Positions 33,681 to 46,128 of a stretch of DNA of 64,000 bases are shown piece by piece. Position 1 is the stretch's first letter; each line of letters begins with the position of its first letter. The notes under the pieces were generated by a model, which was given only the letters and a program-made list of their open reading frames with translations, did not search any database and was not told where the DNA came from. The stretch covers positions 141,057,359 to 141,121,358 of the forward strand of contig CM066988.1 in the NCBI GenBank assembly GCA_033977485.1, written 5' to 3'. A program made the translations under genes and the position numbers. This DNA comes from Hydrangea macrophylla. Its lineage: Eukaryota > Streptophyta > Magnoliopsida > Cornales > Hydrangeaceae.

Positions 33681-36600
33681 TGTAGACACCCCAATTTTGA
33701 CCGAACTATTAAACTTAGGGGGGATTTACCTCTAGAAATCAATGATGAATAATGTCCCGACGATTTTCTTCAAGTTCATCGCTTCGACTTCGGAAAAGCT
33801 TCAAGCTCCCAAAACTTGCTCCTAATATCCCTAGATTTGGCTAATCACTGACCATCTGTCTCGAGCTCACTAGACCATGGGTTACTTTCTAAAAAAAAAT
33901 AGAATAGATTAAATAATAATAATATTATAATGATATTTTCTAAAAATAACATTGTTTCTCATATTTTTAGTTTCAAAAAGAAAAAAAAAAGAAAAAAGAT
34001 ACTATTTGGTGACTCATATGATTAATTTAGATTTAAAATGAAAAATGTGTCTATACATATATATATATATATACATATATAAGAAAAGAAAAATAATAAA
34101 AGAAAGTATCCCATGTGATTTGGAGAGTTAGAGATTCCTTGGCATATTCCTAATCCAAAGTAAATACCCAAAAAGCCCTTTGTTGGGCACTAATCTCTCA
34201 TGTGCTTTAAAGATGCTCTAGAATGTTCCTTTATTCTAGCCAACTTAAATGCCCTTCAAGTTTCTTGGAATTATATAGAAGTGCCATGGAGAGTTAGAGA
34301 TGCCATGGAATATTCCTAACCCACCCCAAATTGACTTATCTACCCTTATCTTAGCCCCTAAGGTAATGAAAGTCTATAAAAAACCCATTTATCTCATTTT
34401 GGGGGAGACACTTGAATGGTATAGAAAAAATATTGGGAGAGCTTTAGAGGAAAGAAATATAGAGAGAGAAACTCTACCAATTATTTTACCCAAATCCCAC
34501 CAAAACTCTACCCAACCATCAAATCACCATTGAAGGAGCTTGAAGCTTGAGGAAGAAGAAGAGGAAAAGCTTGAGAAACTCAACATCTCTACAAGTTTTG
34601 AGAAGATCTAGAGGTAAAGCCTTCATATATATATATATATAATAATAATTCAATCACAAGTTCTTAGATCTAGGAACTTTTCACATTTTCAAAACCTCTC
34701 TTCTTACCCCATTTCATCACACACCACCAAGAACTTGTGATTGAATCTCATGACATCTAATTAATTTGGATCTAATTAATGCCTTGGGTTTGAGATAAAT
34801 TAGTTTTGAAGAAATTTGTGTTCCTAAATAAAACTTTGATTTCCTTTATTTCTACTTCATTCATAAGGTTCATGAGGTCTTCTATATCTCATTGAAACTC
34901 TTTGAATTTGATTCCTTAGTATCCTATGATCTTATGATCCATATGGAGATTAAAATGAATCATGATTTTAATCTACACATAGTTGGTGAGATGCTAGTAT
35001 CAACTCATGACTAGGATCTCTTTACTATGAATCTTATGAAATTCATACTATATTCCATGGAGATTAGAGTAGATTTGTTGTTTTTAGTCTCCAATGATCA
35101 TCAAATGGTAGGAGAAGTAGTTTAGTTTAAGTCCATCTCTATGGCTTAGACTAATCTCTTCCTTAGGTTTTGAGAAGTTCTTCATACTTCATCTAAAACC
35201 TCCATGTATGTGTGTCTTTAGCCTCCAATGACCACCAAGTGGTAGGAGTAATGATTTGAACTCAAGTTTTGGTCCATAAGTTTGAGTTCATTGTTTGAGA
35301 TTTTGTGAAGTTCATTTCATACTTCATAAAAAATCCATGGGCCTAAAGATGTCCTTAGTCTTCAATGACCATTAAATGGTAGAAGAGATGGTTTAGTTTA
35401 AGTCCAACTTCATGATTTAATAGTTGGGATTAACAAATAAAGTTGAACTAGCAAAATGAAAACAGTGAGTTCACAAACTGTTTTTGATCAAAGATTTTTA
35501 GTTCGAAATCTAACCGTTGAAATCAAGTGAAACCAACGGGAAAGTGTCAATAACACATTGTTTTACCACTGTAATTTTTGTTTTGGTAAGACTTTATGCT
35601 TAGAATGGTTTGATCATGAGTTTTGTGAGACAACCACAATCTGTCCAGAATTTCAGAATAGTTTCAGAACAGAAAACCGATTTTAAAATTGATAGATCAG
35701 AACTCTAACCAGGTTTTCATGACCTCTAATAATTGTTTATAAGAACCTTAATGTGTTAGGAAGATTCCCTAAAAAGAATGAAGCAATTCGGATTTTTTTG
35801 CTATTTTTAAAAAATCATACAAGATCTCTGGACAGAGAGTTGCAGAATCCTGAGTGAGGTCTAGTATTTTCCGTATTCCCGGAGATCTAACCGTTGAAAC
35901 CTCGATTTTCTTTTTGGGTTAGAAACTAGACTCACAGAGGCATAACATATCCAAAAATCATTAAGATCCAACCGTTGAAAGTATTTTATTCCTATTTTTG
36001 AACGTCTGGTCTGCTCTCTGTAATTCATAAAAAACTGCTACCATTTTTGTCTAATCTTATTTATTCCAACTCAAATAGTCTCTTAATGGCTTAGGACTCA
36101 AACCATGTTTTGAATAATGATAATTTAGATTAAACCCAGAGGCTTAGTGATCCAAATTAGTGAATAAACTCATGTCCCATTCTTGTTCTTATTCATGCAT
36201 TCATGCATTCATTCATACATGTTAATATTCATAAGTATGACTTATCTCTTGTCTAAGATGAATCTAATTGAACATGACTTAGGATTAATTACTCTTTGAT
36301 ATTATATCTTGTCTAAGGCATGCGTACTAATCTTTGTTTTGTAGCGCATTTGAGGTACAACTTCTCATCCCTTCTCTAGTTTAATTCATTTCATTGATTT
36401 TGAATTGATTTTCAAACTCCATGTGCAACACTTTAGACTAGGTCTTGCCTTATGTGCTTATATGTGATAGAGACCTTTTCTTAGGATTTCTATTCTTGCA
36501 TGCATTGCACGTTTAATATTCGCGGCTGGATCCCGGGTATGTTTTCTAGTTCTCTATTGCATATCATGTTGTTTGCTATTTGAATTACGTGGCTTATGAA

Positions 36601-36947
36601 TGATATTTTACCGTTAGCAATTTTACACCATTTCCAACATGCTTGTGTTATGTATACCTATATATGTATTAATTGAGGGCATGCTTAGATTAATAACTTG
36701 ATTAAAAAGGATGTTGAGTAGAGGCCTATCTTGAGATAGGATGAAAGGGGGTGTTTTAGTCCGCCGGGCTCCTTCCCCTTTCATTCCATAATCCCCGGAC
36801 CCAGTTTATTTTTGGTTTCGCAAAAGATCGGTTTGCTTTCAAAATGGTTTCTTAATTTTCCTTTTAAAAATTAAGTGGTGACTCTTTGTACTTGAATTTG
36901 AAAAATTGTTTTAAAAACAAAAGTGGGCCCAAATGCCGGTATCCACA
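33681..36947 (+). repeat. 3' LTR of element 3
   Basis: 3267 bp, TGTAGACACC to GTATCCACA, followed by the right TSD copy GGTAC at 36948-36952. Confidence 0.95.
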
Positions 36948-37318
36948 GGTACATCAAAGAAAAAGTTGGGAAGTTGGAGTATAATAAATGACAAACTTGT
37001 AGAATGTATTTATAGTTAAGAGCCCGTGGATTTTGATTAGACCATCACTTCAATATCATCCAATCAAAATCTAGGGAGTCCACGCCACAACATTTGGGAT
37101 AAATTTTTAGGATTAGAATTCAAGAAGCATATCATTACATAGTTAAATACGTTGACTTTTCAAAGAAGTCTTTATAGGACATCTCAAAATAAAATAAATG
37201 ACTCTTAATTTGTGACAGAAAAGGTGTATATCAATTATAACATAAGAACTTTGGGGGAAAATAAATAAATAAGTATTAAAAAGATAACCAAATCTAGTTT
37301 AGATAGAATATGTTTTCT
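36948..37318. other. Right flank of element 3
   Basis: Host-side DNA resuming after the insertion. A short imperfect inverted repeat (TGGATTTTGATT / AATCAAAATCTA) lies at about 37027-37075. No gene seen. Confidence 0.5.
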
Positions 37319-37649
37319 GGGTTAATTACAAAATACACTCTTGAAGTTTGGTCCTTGTTTCATTTTAGTCTCTGTAGTTTCAATTGTGTCAATTTGATCC
37401 CTGAAGTTTAGATAGAATATGTTTTCCAGGTCAGAACAATTGATGGAATTCATCCTCTGCTAAGCACAATTATGGGGATAAGTGGGTGGGGAGATTGGTG
37501 GGGTTCCATTTTTGCCCCTAAAAAACATAACAGTGCATAACATGTGAATAAATTCCATCAACTTTCCCACAGAATTGGACATTTGGACCACATTGCTTCT
37601 ATTTAGAAACTTCAGAGACCAAAGTGACACAATTGAAACTACAGGGACT
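37319..37649. mobile_element. Foldback MITE, right end truncated
   Basis: The left arm GGGTTAATTACAAAATACAC...TTTGGTCC has an inverted partner at 37603-37648 (ACTTCAGAGACCAAAGTGAC...), but the outer 20 or so bases of the right arm are missing where the next LTR begins at 37650. Confidence 0.65.
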
Positions 37650-38572
37650 TGTGGACACGTGACCTAGGAGGGTCCACTCCTTTTGTTTCGGAAAGAGTTT
37701 TGGTTTTGAAATTTGTTGAAAAGTCTATTAAACCAAATATAGAGTCGCCACTTGGTCTTTAGGGAACTAAGAAATTCAATTTGACTCACCAAAGCGGATA
37801 AAGGGTACCGGCCATTCATAACCAAAGAATTTGGCTCGGGATTTTGGTAGGGGAGAGAAAGGAGCTTTCGTAAAGACCAAAACACAAACTTGTCTCGTCT
37901 CTCGACGGGCCTCATTTAGCATCTAAATAATCATCTTATACTATGATAAGTATATTACATCACATATGAATCTTGAAATGGAAGATCAAAAGATATGATA
38001 TCATTTATAAGATCTAAGCCAAATATCATACAATGTAAATGTGAAAGATCACACAAAATAAACTTAGAAAAAATCGTCTAATCACATATCAAGCAATCAA
38101 ATTTTCCTAATCTAAAGGGGGACATAGATTGTTCTTTGAAAAAATAATCAAAGAAAACAAAAATATGCTTAGGAAGTTAGAATATATGCATGTTGATTCT
38201 TGGGAAAATAATATCTCTCAATCCCCGGGACGGACGAGAAAAGGAGATTTGATCTAGGGGTATATGAACGTGTGATCAATCTCATTCCTTATAATCTTCT
38301 TGGATTAAGAGTCACAAAGACCCCCAAATCTTGCATGGATGTAATGTATGTTCCTAGAATGTGCAAAGTTGTAGTGCGTTTGTGTTCATGGATTTCTAAA
38401 GTGACTTGAAAGTATAGAATATGCATAAACGTATGAAGAATGTTATTTTATGATATGTACAAGAGTGGTATTGTAATACCCTGTATTTTTGTAATATATT
38501 ATATAACTAGACCTTGTATGTTTCTTTCAATACTTGTATGAGCTTGGCCTTATCCTTGGTATATTTTTATAC

Positions 38573-38677
38573 CAATCGATTGGCAAGTATATCAATCGAT
38601 TGCTTATACCAATCGATTGAACTTTATCTCAATCGATTGATTGTTTCAATCGATTGACACTTATGTCAATCGATTGG
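38573..38677. repeat. Six CAATCGATTG palindromes upstream of the LTR TATA box
   Basis: Six perfect copies at about 16-25 bp spacing, ending about 60 bp before the TATA box. Confidence 0.95.
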
Positions 38678-38737
38678 AGGCAGCTGGGCAGATTCTTTTG
38701 CTATGGCTGGGGAGAAGCCACGTGAACACTCTCTCCT

Positions 38738-38745
38738 TATATATA
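38738..38745 (+). promoter_or_regulatory. TATA box of the solo LTR
   Basis: TATATATA in CTCCTTATATATACC, followed by pyrimidine-rich sequence suitable for a transcription start about 30 bp on. Confidence 0.55.
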
Positions 38746-39177
38746 CCAACCATTTTCCTGCGTTTTTCTCTTTAGAAAAATCAGAGAGAGTGAGAGGGAG
38801 TGATTTGTGTGTGTTTATATATATATATATATACACTCATATATATATATATATACTCACATATATGCATATATTTACTCACCCACACTCAGAGATGGAC
38901 TGAGAAGAAGAAGAAGAAGATCAGCAAGAAGAAGAAAAGAAGGAGAAAGAGAAGAGAGAAGGCAGAGAGCAGAGGAAAGAGAGAAGAGGGAGACCACCAT
39001 TGAAGCTCAAGCTTCAAAACACAACCAAACATGCCCCTAACGTCTAGGTGAGTTTTAAGCTCACTTGGTAGCCTTACATTGATGTTAGAACATGTTTTGA
39101 ATGAAGAAATGAAAGAGAAACCATGTTTCCCGTTTATATGTTGCTGGGCAGTCTTCTCTGTGAAGAAGACGAAGTGT

Positions 39178-39431
39178 CAATCGATTGACATCTATACCAA
39201 TCGATTGACATCTTTCAGGTTCCAATCGATAGAATCTTTATCAATCGATTGACATTTTTCATGTCTCAATCGATTGACATTTTATGCAATCGATTGACAT
39301 GGATTGTGATCCAATCGATTGAACTTTCTTCCAATCGATTGACACTACTTTTATACCAATCGATTGAACTTTCTTCCAATCGATTGACACTACTTTTATA
39401 CCAATCGATTGACATACATACCAATCGATTG
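39178..39431. repeat. Twelve CAATCGATTG palindromes in the transcribed part of the solo LTR
   Basis: Eleven perfect and one altered copy (CAATCGATAG) of the motif found upstream of the TATA box, mostly followed by ACAT or AACT. Confidence 0.95.
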
Positions 39432-39754
39432 GAAGTTACAATTTACTGTTTTACTTGGTTAGTTAATGTAATAATTGTTTAGTTGTTTATTTACTGTTCA
39501 GTATTTCCCAGCATGCTTTATTATTGTAATACAGACATGATAATGAGTTAATGCGGCGTAGGATCGTAGTAATAACAAGATTAACGGATAATGTTTATAA
39601 TGTTAGACAACGGAATAGTCGTGAATCCTTTGGAGTTAACGTTCATTTCATTCTGAGTAGTTGGGCCACATTGGGATTGTCATGTATCGGTAATAGAGTT
39701 GAACTTAAGTAGGTTTGCTAAGATTCGGGAAATTTGCGTGGGCGGGCTTTGGTC

Positions 39755-40080
39755 GATCATATGTTCTTAAAAGCGGTAGACAGACGAAGGTGTCTATGAC
39801 TTGCGGTGAACCGGACCATTTGCCCTAAGATAGCCAGATGATCTAATCATATGTTCTTAAAAGCGGTAGACAGACGAAGGTGTCTATGACATGCGGTGAA
39901 CCGTGATCACTGGTAGACGTCGCTAAGTCGTGGCATAGAATGATGTACTGTTGTTTAAAGCGTTATATCCCTGACATGCGGTGGACTGTGCATATGTTCT
40001 TAAAAGCGAGGGATGGACTAACGTGGTATCTATGACATGCGGTGGACTGTGCATATGTTCTTAAAAGCGGTGGATGAGCA
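39755..40080. repeat. Diverged tandem repeats in the solo LTR
   Basis: Four copies of CATATGTTCTTAAAAGCG with flanking GACATGCGGTG-type sequence, near 39759, 39849, 39992 and 40051. Confidence 0.85.
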
Positions 40081-42408
40081 ATGGTGCGTTATAGAGTTGA
40101 ACTACTGTTGAGTCTGTTCCCCTATCAAGACGCGTTATCGGTCTTATAACGAGTAAGACGTCAGTAATCGGATCATTGGATTGATTAAAGGAGTCACCCT
40201 TACTGAATTCTAATTTGGTTACTATTTATAACTTGTGATAACTTCAATAGTCGATACCCTGTTAGTATCTAACTCACTCGGCTTTCATTAAGCTGACGGC
40301 GTTTATGCCGTTGGACATTTCTACGTTCCAGCGCACCCTGGTTATGACTATACAGGTGAAGGGTCTGCAGGAGAGGACTACTATGCCGGTGACGGAGTCC
40401 CTGTGGAGGATTTCCCCGACGGAGGTCAGACTGAAGAAGACTACTACGCCGAGGACTACCTTTATGCCAACTGAAGACTAGACTAGAATTGTAGCTAATT
40501 GTCTCTACCGTTTTAGAACCCTTTTTGTAGTCAGGCATATGTTGCCTTGACATTTGTACTTCCGCTGCCTTATGTTTGATTCGAGACTCTGATATGTAAT
40601 AGTTAGTAACTTCTGTTGACCTTATGTTATGTTGTGAATCAGAACCTAGACTTCATTGTTGTTACACTATTACTTTTGTTGCTTAGTACTGCGTGGTGTG
40701 GACAATCATGTGACTTCACCCGTCGCTGCCTTTGGACCCAAAAAGGAAATTTATTTTTCTCTATTTTTGTCGTTCCGGGGCGTGACAGGTATGAACTACT
40801 TCCTAATATGTGGGCTAAATTGGATTGCATGTGAATATCTAATCAAAGAATGAAAGTAAAATATATTTGCTGTGAATAGTAGACAGAACAGTGAACTTAT
40901 TTTGTAAAAATGGAAGAGTGGGGTTAAGAGCATTTTAAATTCATGAAAATTTATGTTATCATCCCTACTGTGACTACAACACATAGGAAAAATCCAAATC
41001 AAGATTCAAGTTGTATATTGAGAGAAATCATATAAACAAGATAGATTACTTAGAAACAGAATCCGTACTGTCGACTGAAATATAGAAAAATCTTTAAAAA
41101 TGAAAACAAAACACTGATGGTTCATAATACACAAAAAGCTCCCTAACACACTGAAGTCTAAGGAAAAAAATGAGTTTGGACCACTCTTAGTGGAAAAGTT
41201 TTCTGGAAAACAAGTTGAAAGTCAACCAAAGCTGCTATGACAGAAAAACAAAATGTTTGGGTCAAAAAGGAAGCCTTCCAAGTGTTTCAAAATCAAACCA
41301 AAAATCATGGGTGTTCCCTAATGAGTTAAAAAGACTTTCCAAGTGATAACACAATCATCCATTTAGTATTGAACCTAGATTGGTATTTTCAAGTTGAAGA
41401 ACTCACTGTTTTGGGGGGTTTTGGGAAAACAAGTATTTATTTCTTGAAATCAAAATGTGGGGGGTTTTAGAGGGGGTTTTGGAAAATGGGATTTTAAAAG
41501 TGCATTTCTAGCACTTAAATGGAGATTACAACCACTTAGAAAGTCATATCCAAACTCATATCAAGAACTTTCCAAGACATTTGCAAACCATGGTTCTGTT
41601 TGGGAAATAACTTCAAGAATACATGAGAATGTATTGAAGTTAGATCATCATCTATCAAACAGGTTTTTAAGGTCAAGAGCTACTATCCATAAGGATTCAC
41701 TCCCTCAAATACCATGTCATCATCTAGATGATGATAGACAAGTAATCAAAGAAATCAAAAGAAGAAATGTTATTGAGGGAGAGATGATGTCAATGACAAA
41801 GAAATCAAAATAGAAATCAGATGAGGGATAGATTATGCAAATGAAAATGAACCAAAATAGAAATGGAGGTTGAGAAGAGATTATGCTAGAATGAAAAGAA
41901 ATCAAAATAGAAATGTGGTTGAGAAGAGAAATGCAAGTATGATATAGAAAAATGAAAATAAAAGTGGAATTAGGAAAGAAGAACAAATATTTAATCAATG
42001 ATTATCAATGGTGGAACCACAAACATTCAACCTCTCATATATGTGTGTATGTGGGTGTAGATTACTCTCTAACTTCGAAGAACTCATTGCAATGGTGAAA
42101 TGGATTGAAGTAGTTGTAGAAATAAAATACAAACTCACATTTTTTTTGGTTAGAATTTGGAAGTATGAAAAACCTCTCTTTTCTTCTCTCTTTTCCTCTC
42201 TTCTTCTCTATTTCTTTCCCTAAGCTCCAACTAAACCCTTCAAGTCATCTTAAAATGGAAGCCAAAGGGTCTCTTTTATAGGCCAATTTGGGGAGATATT
42301 TTGGATTTTGAAAAGTTTCTAATTTGTCCAAAAAGTTCAGAATATCAAACCTATGTCGTTTTATTTATTGAAAATTTGAATTAGAATCCAAAAATTAAAC
42401 AAAAAATA

Positions 42409-42409
42409 C

Positions 42410-42457
<48 letters not shown>
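42409..42457. repeat. AAT microsatellite
   Basis: About fifteen ATA/AAT trinucleotides in a row. Confidence 0.98.
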
Positions 42458-42458
<1 letters not shown>

Positions 42459-43284
42459 AAAATCACTCAAAATGTCGCTGCAGTAATGGGCCAGTGCAGT
42501 CGTGGCAGTCAACCCCCCGGTTGACCATATTTTGCATTTAGGCCCTGGAACTCTCGGAATTCATAAAATGACCACATTTCTTCCAAAATTCACAAAAAAT
42601 TCATACGAACTCCAAATTGAGCTTGTAGTATACCGTTGGAAATTATTGAGGTCTACTTTCCAAAAAAAAAAAAATAGTTTGAAGTTGGGTCACTTTGAAA
42701 AGTTTTGCAATATTCGTGATAAAAGCCGATTTAATTGCCTTTTTTGTCTTCATAAATTCATAATAAATTCAATTTAAGTCTAGAAACTATGTACGCTATA
42801 CCGTTGGAAAGCTATTGACCTCTACTATTTGATAAAAATATTTCAACATCGCAAAGGAGACTTTGACTTTTGGTCAAACTTGCGCTCAAATCAGTCAAAC
42901 AGAGCATTTCAAGAAATTTTAAGAAGTTCTAGGAGCCTCTGGAGACTGACATTTCAGTCCAATTTTCTTTTAAAACATATTTTAAAACTTTTCACATGAT
43001 TTAGAATGATTTCGGAGCTTTCGAGCGATTTTGAAAAATTTCAGTCAAACTTTGGTCAAATTGGTCAAACGGAAACTTCCGGGACTTTCATGACTTCCGG
43101 GAGCCTCTGGGAGCTAACATTTTCAACCCCTTTTCTTTTAAAATATTTTTCTGTTTATTTTGAACAACATTGAATAATTTCTGAGCTTTGGTCCAATTTG
43201 GAAAGAGTTGGTTTTTTTAGGGGCATTTTGGTCATTTTTACCGATTCATTGAGTTCTTGAGAGTTAGAGGCAATCTCTGAAAAT

Positions 43285-43555
43285 CCTCTTGTAATAAAAA
43301 CTAACAAACTGAAGTGCTAGCCAGATCTTAGTTTGTCCAACAAAAAAAATTAGCTAGGAGTAAAAATTCACTAGGAGTATATAGCTCATATCTCTTTGTG
43401 AGACTTATTTAAGTAATGTTTTTCTTGTAATAAAAACTAACTAACTAAAGTGCTAGCCAGATCTTAGTTTGTCCAACTAAATAAGTTAGCTGGAAAAAAA
43501 AAATCCTAGTAAGAGTAGCACATATCTCTTTGTGAGAATTATTTAATGCAATCAT
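43285..43555. repeat. Tandem duplication, about 135-bp unit, two copies
   Basis: AAGTGCTAGCCAGATCTTAG and CATATCTCTTTGTGAGA occur in the same order in both units (about 43290-43420 and 43428-43550). Confidence 0.85.
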
Positions 43556-43597
43556 GACACTCTATGACGGACACTATGATTTTTAAACTATTGTGGA

Positions 43598-44518
43598 TTG
43601 GGGTGATCATGGGTCGGTCGGGTGAGTCGGGTATGACCCCCACCCGCTCATTCACTCGAACCCTGTTGGGTTCAAACACATCCCACCCGTCATCCATCCA
43701 TCTAGTCGGGTGCAACCGACTCATCGGCTGCAGATGGAGTCGGGTCGGTTTCAGGTTAAAATCGCCAGTCAGTTTTTTTTTTTTTTTTTTTTTTTGGGTT
43801 TGGGGGGGGAGGGCGGAGTGGGGGGTTGGAATTTGGCTATTCCAAAATCAAAAGTTTCAGATAGGAACAATTAAAGCCCTAAAAACCTTTTCGTATCACT
43901 ATCAGAATACAAAATGTAAATATTATATACACGCATACGCATATGAAGTTTGCTAAAAAAAAAAGTCTGCAATCAATTGCAACAAATCTAAACATTTTGT
44001 GGTGTGTATGCACAAATTCATATGATTAGAATCTTGATCTACAAATCAGGAGAGAGAATGAGAAGGGTAGATTCAACAATTAAGGAGAGAGAATAAGAAG
44101 GGCATATTCAAGAAATAAGAAGAAGAAGGAGTCGCAACTAACCAACAATTATTGGTGAGTTCATACCACCTCTAATGGCAGCAGCTCACGGTGACAATGA
44201 AATCTCCGATGAGGAAGGCGAAAGTGTGCCGTGAGTGGAAAAATTGGACTTCAGAGATGAAATGAGAATGGCAATTTTGAGAATCTGAATTGGGGCTTTG
44301 ATTTGAGATATTTGCTTTTCTCTCTCTAATGTGGTATATAAAAACACAAATTTTTGGGATTTTGAGAGACTAGTCCAGTGGGGTCGGGTCTACCCAAGAG
44401 CCAAACCGAACAACTTGGGTTTAAAGCAACATAACCCGTGACTCGAACCGTAGGCTATAGAAATTGACCAAAACTCCTCGGTTGGGTCGGACCGGTCAGG
44501 TGAGAATGATCACCCCTA
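43598..44518. mobile_element. Non-autonomous hAT-type element with 8-bp TSD
   Basis: ATTGTGGA flanks both sides (43590-43597, 44519-44526). The ends are inverted: TTGGGGTGATCAT on the left and TAGGGGTGATCAT on the right (reverse complement), continuing into GGTCGGGT-rich subterminal repeats. No transposase ORF; a poly-T run at about 43770 and a short degenerate interior. The 8-bp TSD and TAGGGGTG-type end fit the hAT superfamily. Confidence 0.88.
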
Positions 44519-44526
44519 ATTGTGGA

Positions 44527-44981
44527 ACACAAAACACTCGAAATCACAACGAGAGTCACATCAATATAACCTAGTTGCCCAAAATAATAGAATAGCATAC
44601 CACAAGAGGGTGATGGGAAGCCTATTTTCGTAATTTAGTAGGAAAGAATACCAATACTCTATATCTAAAATCAAGAAATGAAAGAATACAAAATTTAACT
44701 AAATCCAATCACATAACGAAAATTGTCGAGTAAATTGATCCGTAAGGTCTCCAAAAGCTAGCCTATATTTATAATCAAATTAAATAAGATATCAAACATT
44801 CTCATTGCTAATTGACAAACAACGTTTAGAATTACATAAAAGAAGAGCGGGGACCACTATCGGAGAAAAATCACAATGACCCACCAGTAGTTATGAGTTG
44901 AAGGAACTCAACTTTGTGGCCTTGCAGAGATCAGCCGAGTACATAAACATATATGAATATATGCATATGTATATATTATAT
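44527..44981. other. Intergenic DNA 3' of the candidate small gene
   Basis: Mildly AT-rich and without an ORF. It may hold the 3' untranslated region of the minus-strand candidate gene. Confidence 0.4.
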
Positions 44982-45362
44982 CTACCAAAAACATCTCAAG
45001 AAATTGATGAGAAAATTGTACAAGTAGTTCTCTCGATCCAGCAATTCGTGTCGAACCAATCTCTCTAAGACAATGTTTTGAGGTAGAAGTTCACTATAGT
45101 AGAGTAGTGTTGTGACTGAGGCCGCTGGTTCACCCACCAAAGATGTTATCAGCCTTATCAGTGACCGAAACATCAACGATGTTATAGACTGCACAATTAT
45201 ATAAATTAAATATATATATATATACAACTGTTAAATACGTACATATGAAAACACACACATTATTATATACAGGTTGATTTTAATAAAATTTCATCAACAT
45301 ACAACAAACCATTAGCTAAAGATTAGTTTTTTTGAGGGTGAAAGATTGATTGAACTTACCAT
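44982..45362 (-). CDS. Candidate small two-exon gene, 69 aa, unknown
   Basis: On the minus strand a CT-repeat-rich leader (CTCTCTCT, 45410-45432), typical of plant 5' UTRs, is followed by ATG at 45362-45360 and immediately by a good splice donor (GTAAGTTC). A 171-bp AT-rich intron would end in TTGTGCAG at 45189, and exon 2 (45188-44982) reads in frame to a TAG. The product begins M, then SITSLMFRSLIRLITSLVGE, and ends FLINFLRCFW. It is small, with an amphipathic or basic N-terminus that could be an organelle-targeting sequence. I do not recognise the family. A start codon directly abutting an intron is unusual but known. Weak points are the short length and the lack of any homology evidence; it could also be one exon of a larger gene. 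Confidence 0.35.
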
Positions 45363-45432
45363 GGCTTAATTTGGTGAGTAAGAGCAGCAAGATTGGAGAT
45401 GAAATCTTGGAGAGAGAGAGAGAGAGAGAGAG

Positions 45433-46128
45433 GGGCATTTGGGTTAAGACTATGTAACAGCCAATCTTCCTTCAGCGGACATTCACACCTACCCGTCCGA
45501 GAATGTGTGTGCCAACGGGCTAAACCCAAACAAATGTAGTACTAGTAGATTATATAGTCTACTCTGACGCTGCATGTGTGAAATAATCACGTGCTGTCTG
45601 AACCATTGGGAGTAGTTGGTAATTACCAATCAAATTAAGCTGGCAGCCGGCTACCATGTGAATTACTTTCACGATAGCAAGATTAAATTTCTATTTTTTT
45701 TTTTTTTTTCTTGAAAAAAAAAAATTAAATTTATCAGGGAGGATATAAAAGATTTTAACAGGTAAAAGTATATTGGTCATTCAATATCCTTATAGCCTTA
45801 ACAGAGCAAAGAAAATTCTAATTTTTTAACTGATAGTTAAAATGATGGGAAAATGTGTCATCGAAACCTTAGAACAAGAGAGGATCATGTTACTTCAAAG
45901 GTGTGACTCTAGCAAATGCAAACATCAGGGTAGAACATCCTAATTCACCCAAGAAATTATTCCATATAACCGTCACATCGTGTGATGGTCACTGTGATTT
46001 CTTCATTACTCTAGGACACAATTGAGACCCACAAATTACCCAAATCACAGCACGTATATAAGACGATCATAGGAGATAATTTCTCGTCGAGAAGCCAGCA
46101 TCATTATTAATTGGCAGATATTGAAGAT
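45433..46128. other. Intergenic region, possible promoter of the small gene
   Basis: Contains ATCACGTGCTG (a G-box-like core) near 45586 and a TTATATAG stretch near 45550 upstream of the candidate gene on the minus strand. No ORF. Confidence 0.35.

Larger units (their letters stand above)
10515..36947 (+). mobile_element. Tat-lineage Ty3/gypsy retrotransposon (element 3), complete, carrying nested element 2
   Basis: Two near-identical LTRs (10515-13776, 33681-36947) bound the element, and GGTAC lies immediately outside both ends (10510-10514, 36948-36952) as a 5-bp TSD. Inside are a PBS, a 1.3-kb leader, a 2217-codon gag-pol frame, a long 3' region and a polypurine tract. Removing nested element 2 with one TSD copy leaves about 17.0 kb. 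The Tat lineage (Ogre/Retand-like) is indicated by size, long LTRs, the second archaeal-type RNase H before integrase, 3' tandem repeats and an antisense ORF. There is no obvious ORF upstream of gag, which classical Ogre elements have. Confidence 0.95.
38472..40787 (+). mobile_element. Solo LTR, Ty3/gypsy type, with 5-bp TSD
   Basis: 2316 bp from TGTAATACCC to GGGGCGTGACA, flanked by GGTAT on both sides (38467-38471, 40788-40792). Internal sequence and a second LTR are absent, so unequal recombination between LTRs has removed the element. Both termini match those of element 1, suggesting a related family. A TATA box is at 38738-38745. Short ORFs inside are not genes. Confidence 0.92.
37650..43260 (-). 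mobile_element. Probable old Tat-like solo LTR, interrupted by a second solo LTR
   Basis: The left end, TGTGGACACGTGACC, reads GTGTCCACA at the LTR 3' end on the minus strand and is followed by GAGTCGCCACTTGG, as in the 3' part of Tat LTRs (element 3 has AAGTGGCGACTC). A minus-strand TATA box (CTATAAAAG, 42273-42281) lies at a fitting distance. Without the inserted solo LTR, the block is about 3.3 kb, the size of the element 3 LTR. I could not find the right terminus or TSD, so the right end is approximate. No coding sequence. Confidence 0.5.

Noticed and set aside
38703..39040. ORFs of 66-77 codons in the solo LTR
   Set aside because: Driven by TATATA and GAAGAA repeats within LTR sequence.
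40269..40834. ORFs of 63-94 codons in the 3' part of the solo LTR
   Set aside because: Overlapping on both strands in noncoding LTR sequence; no domain.
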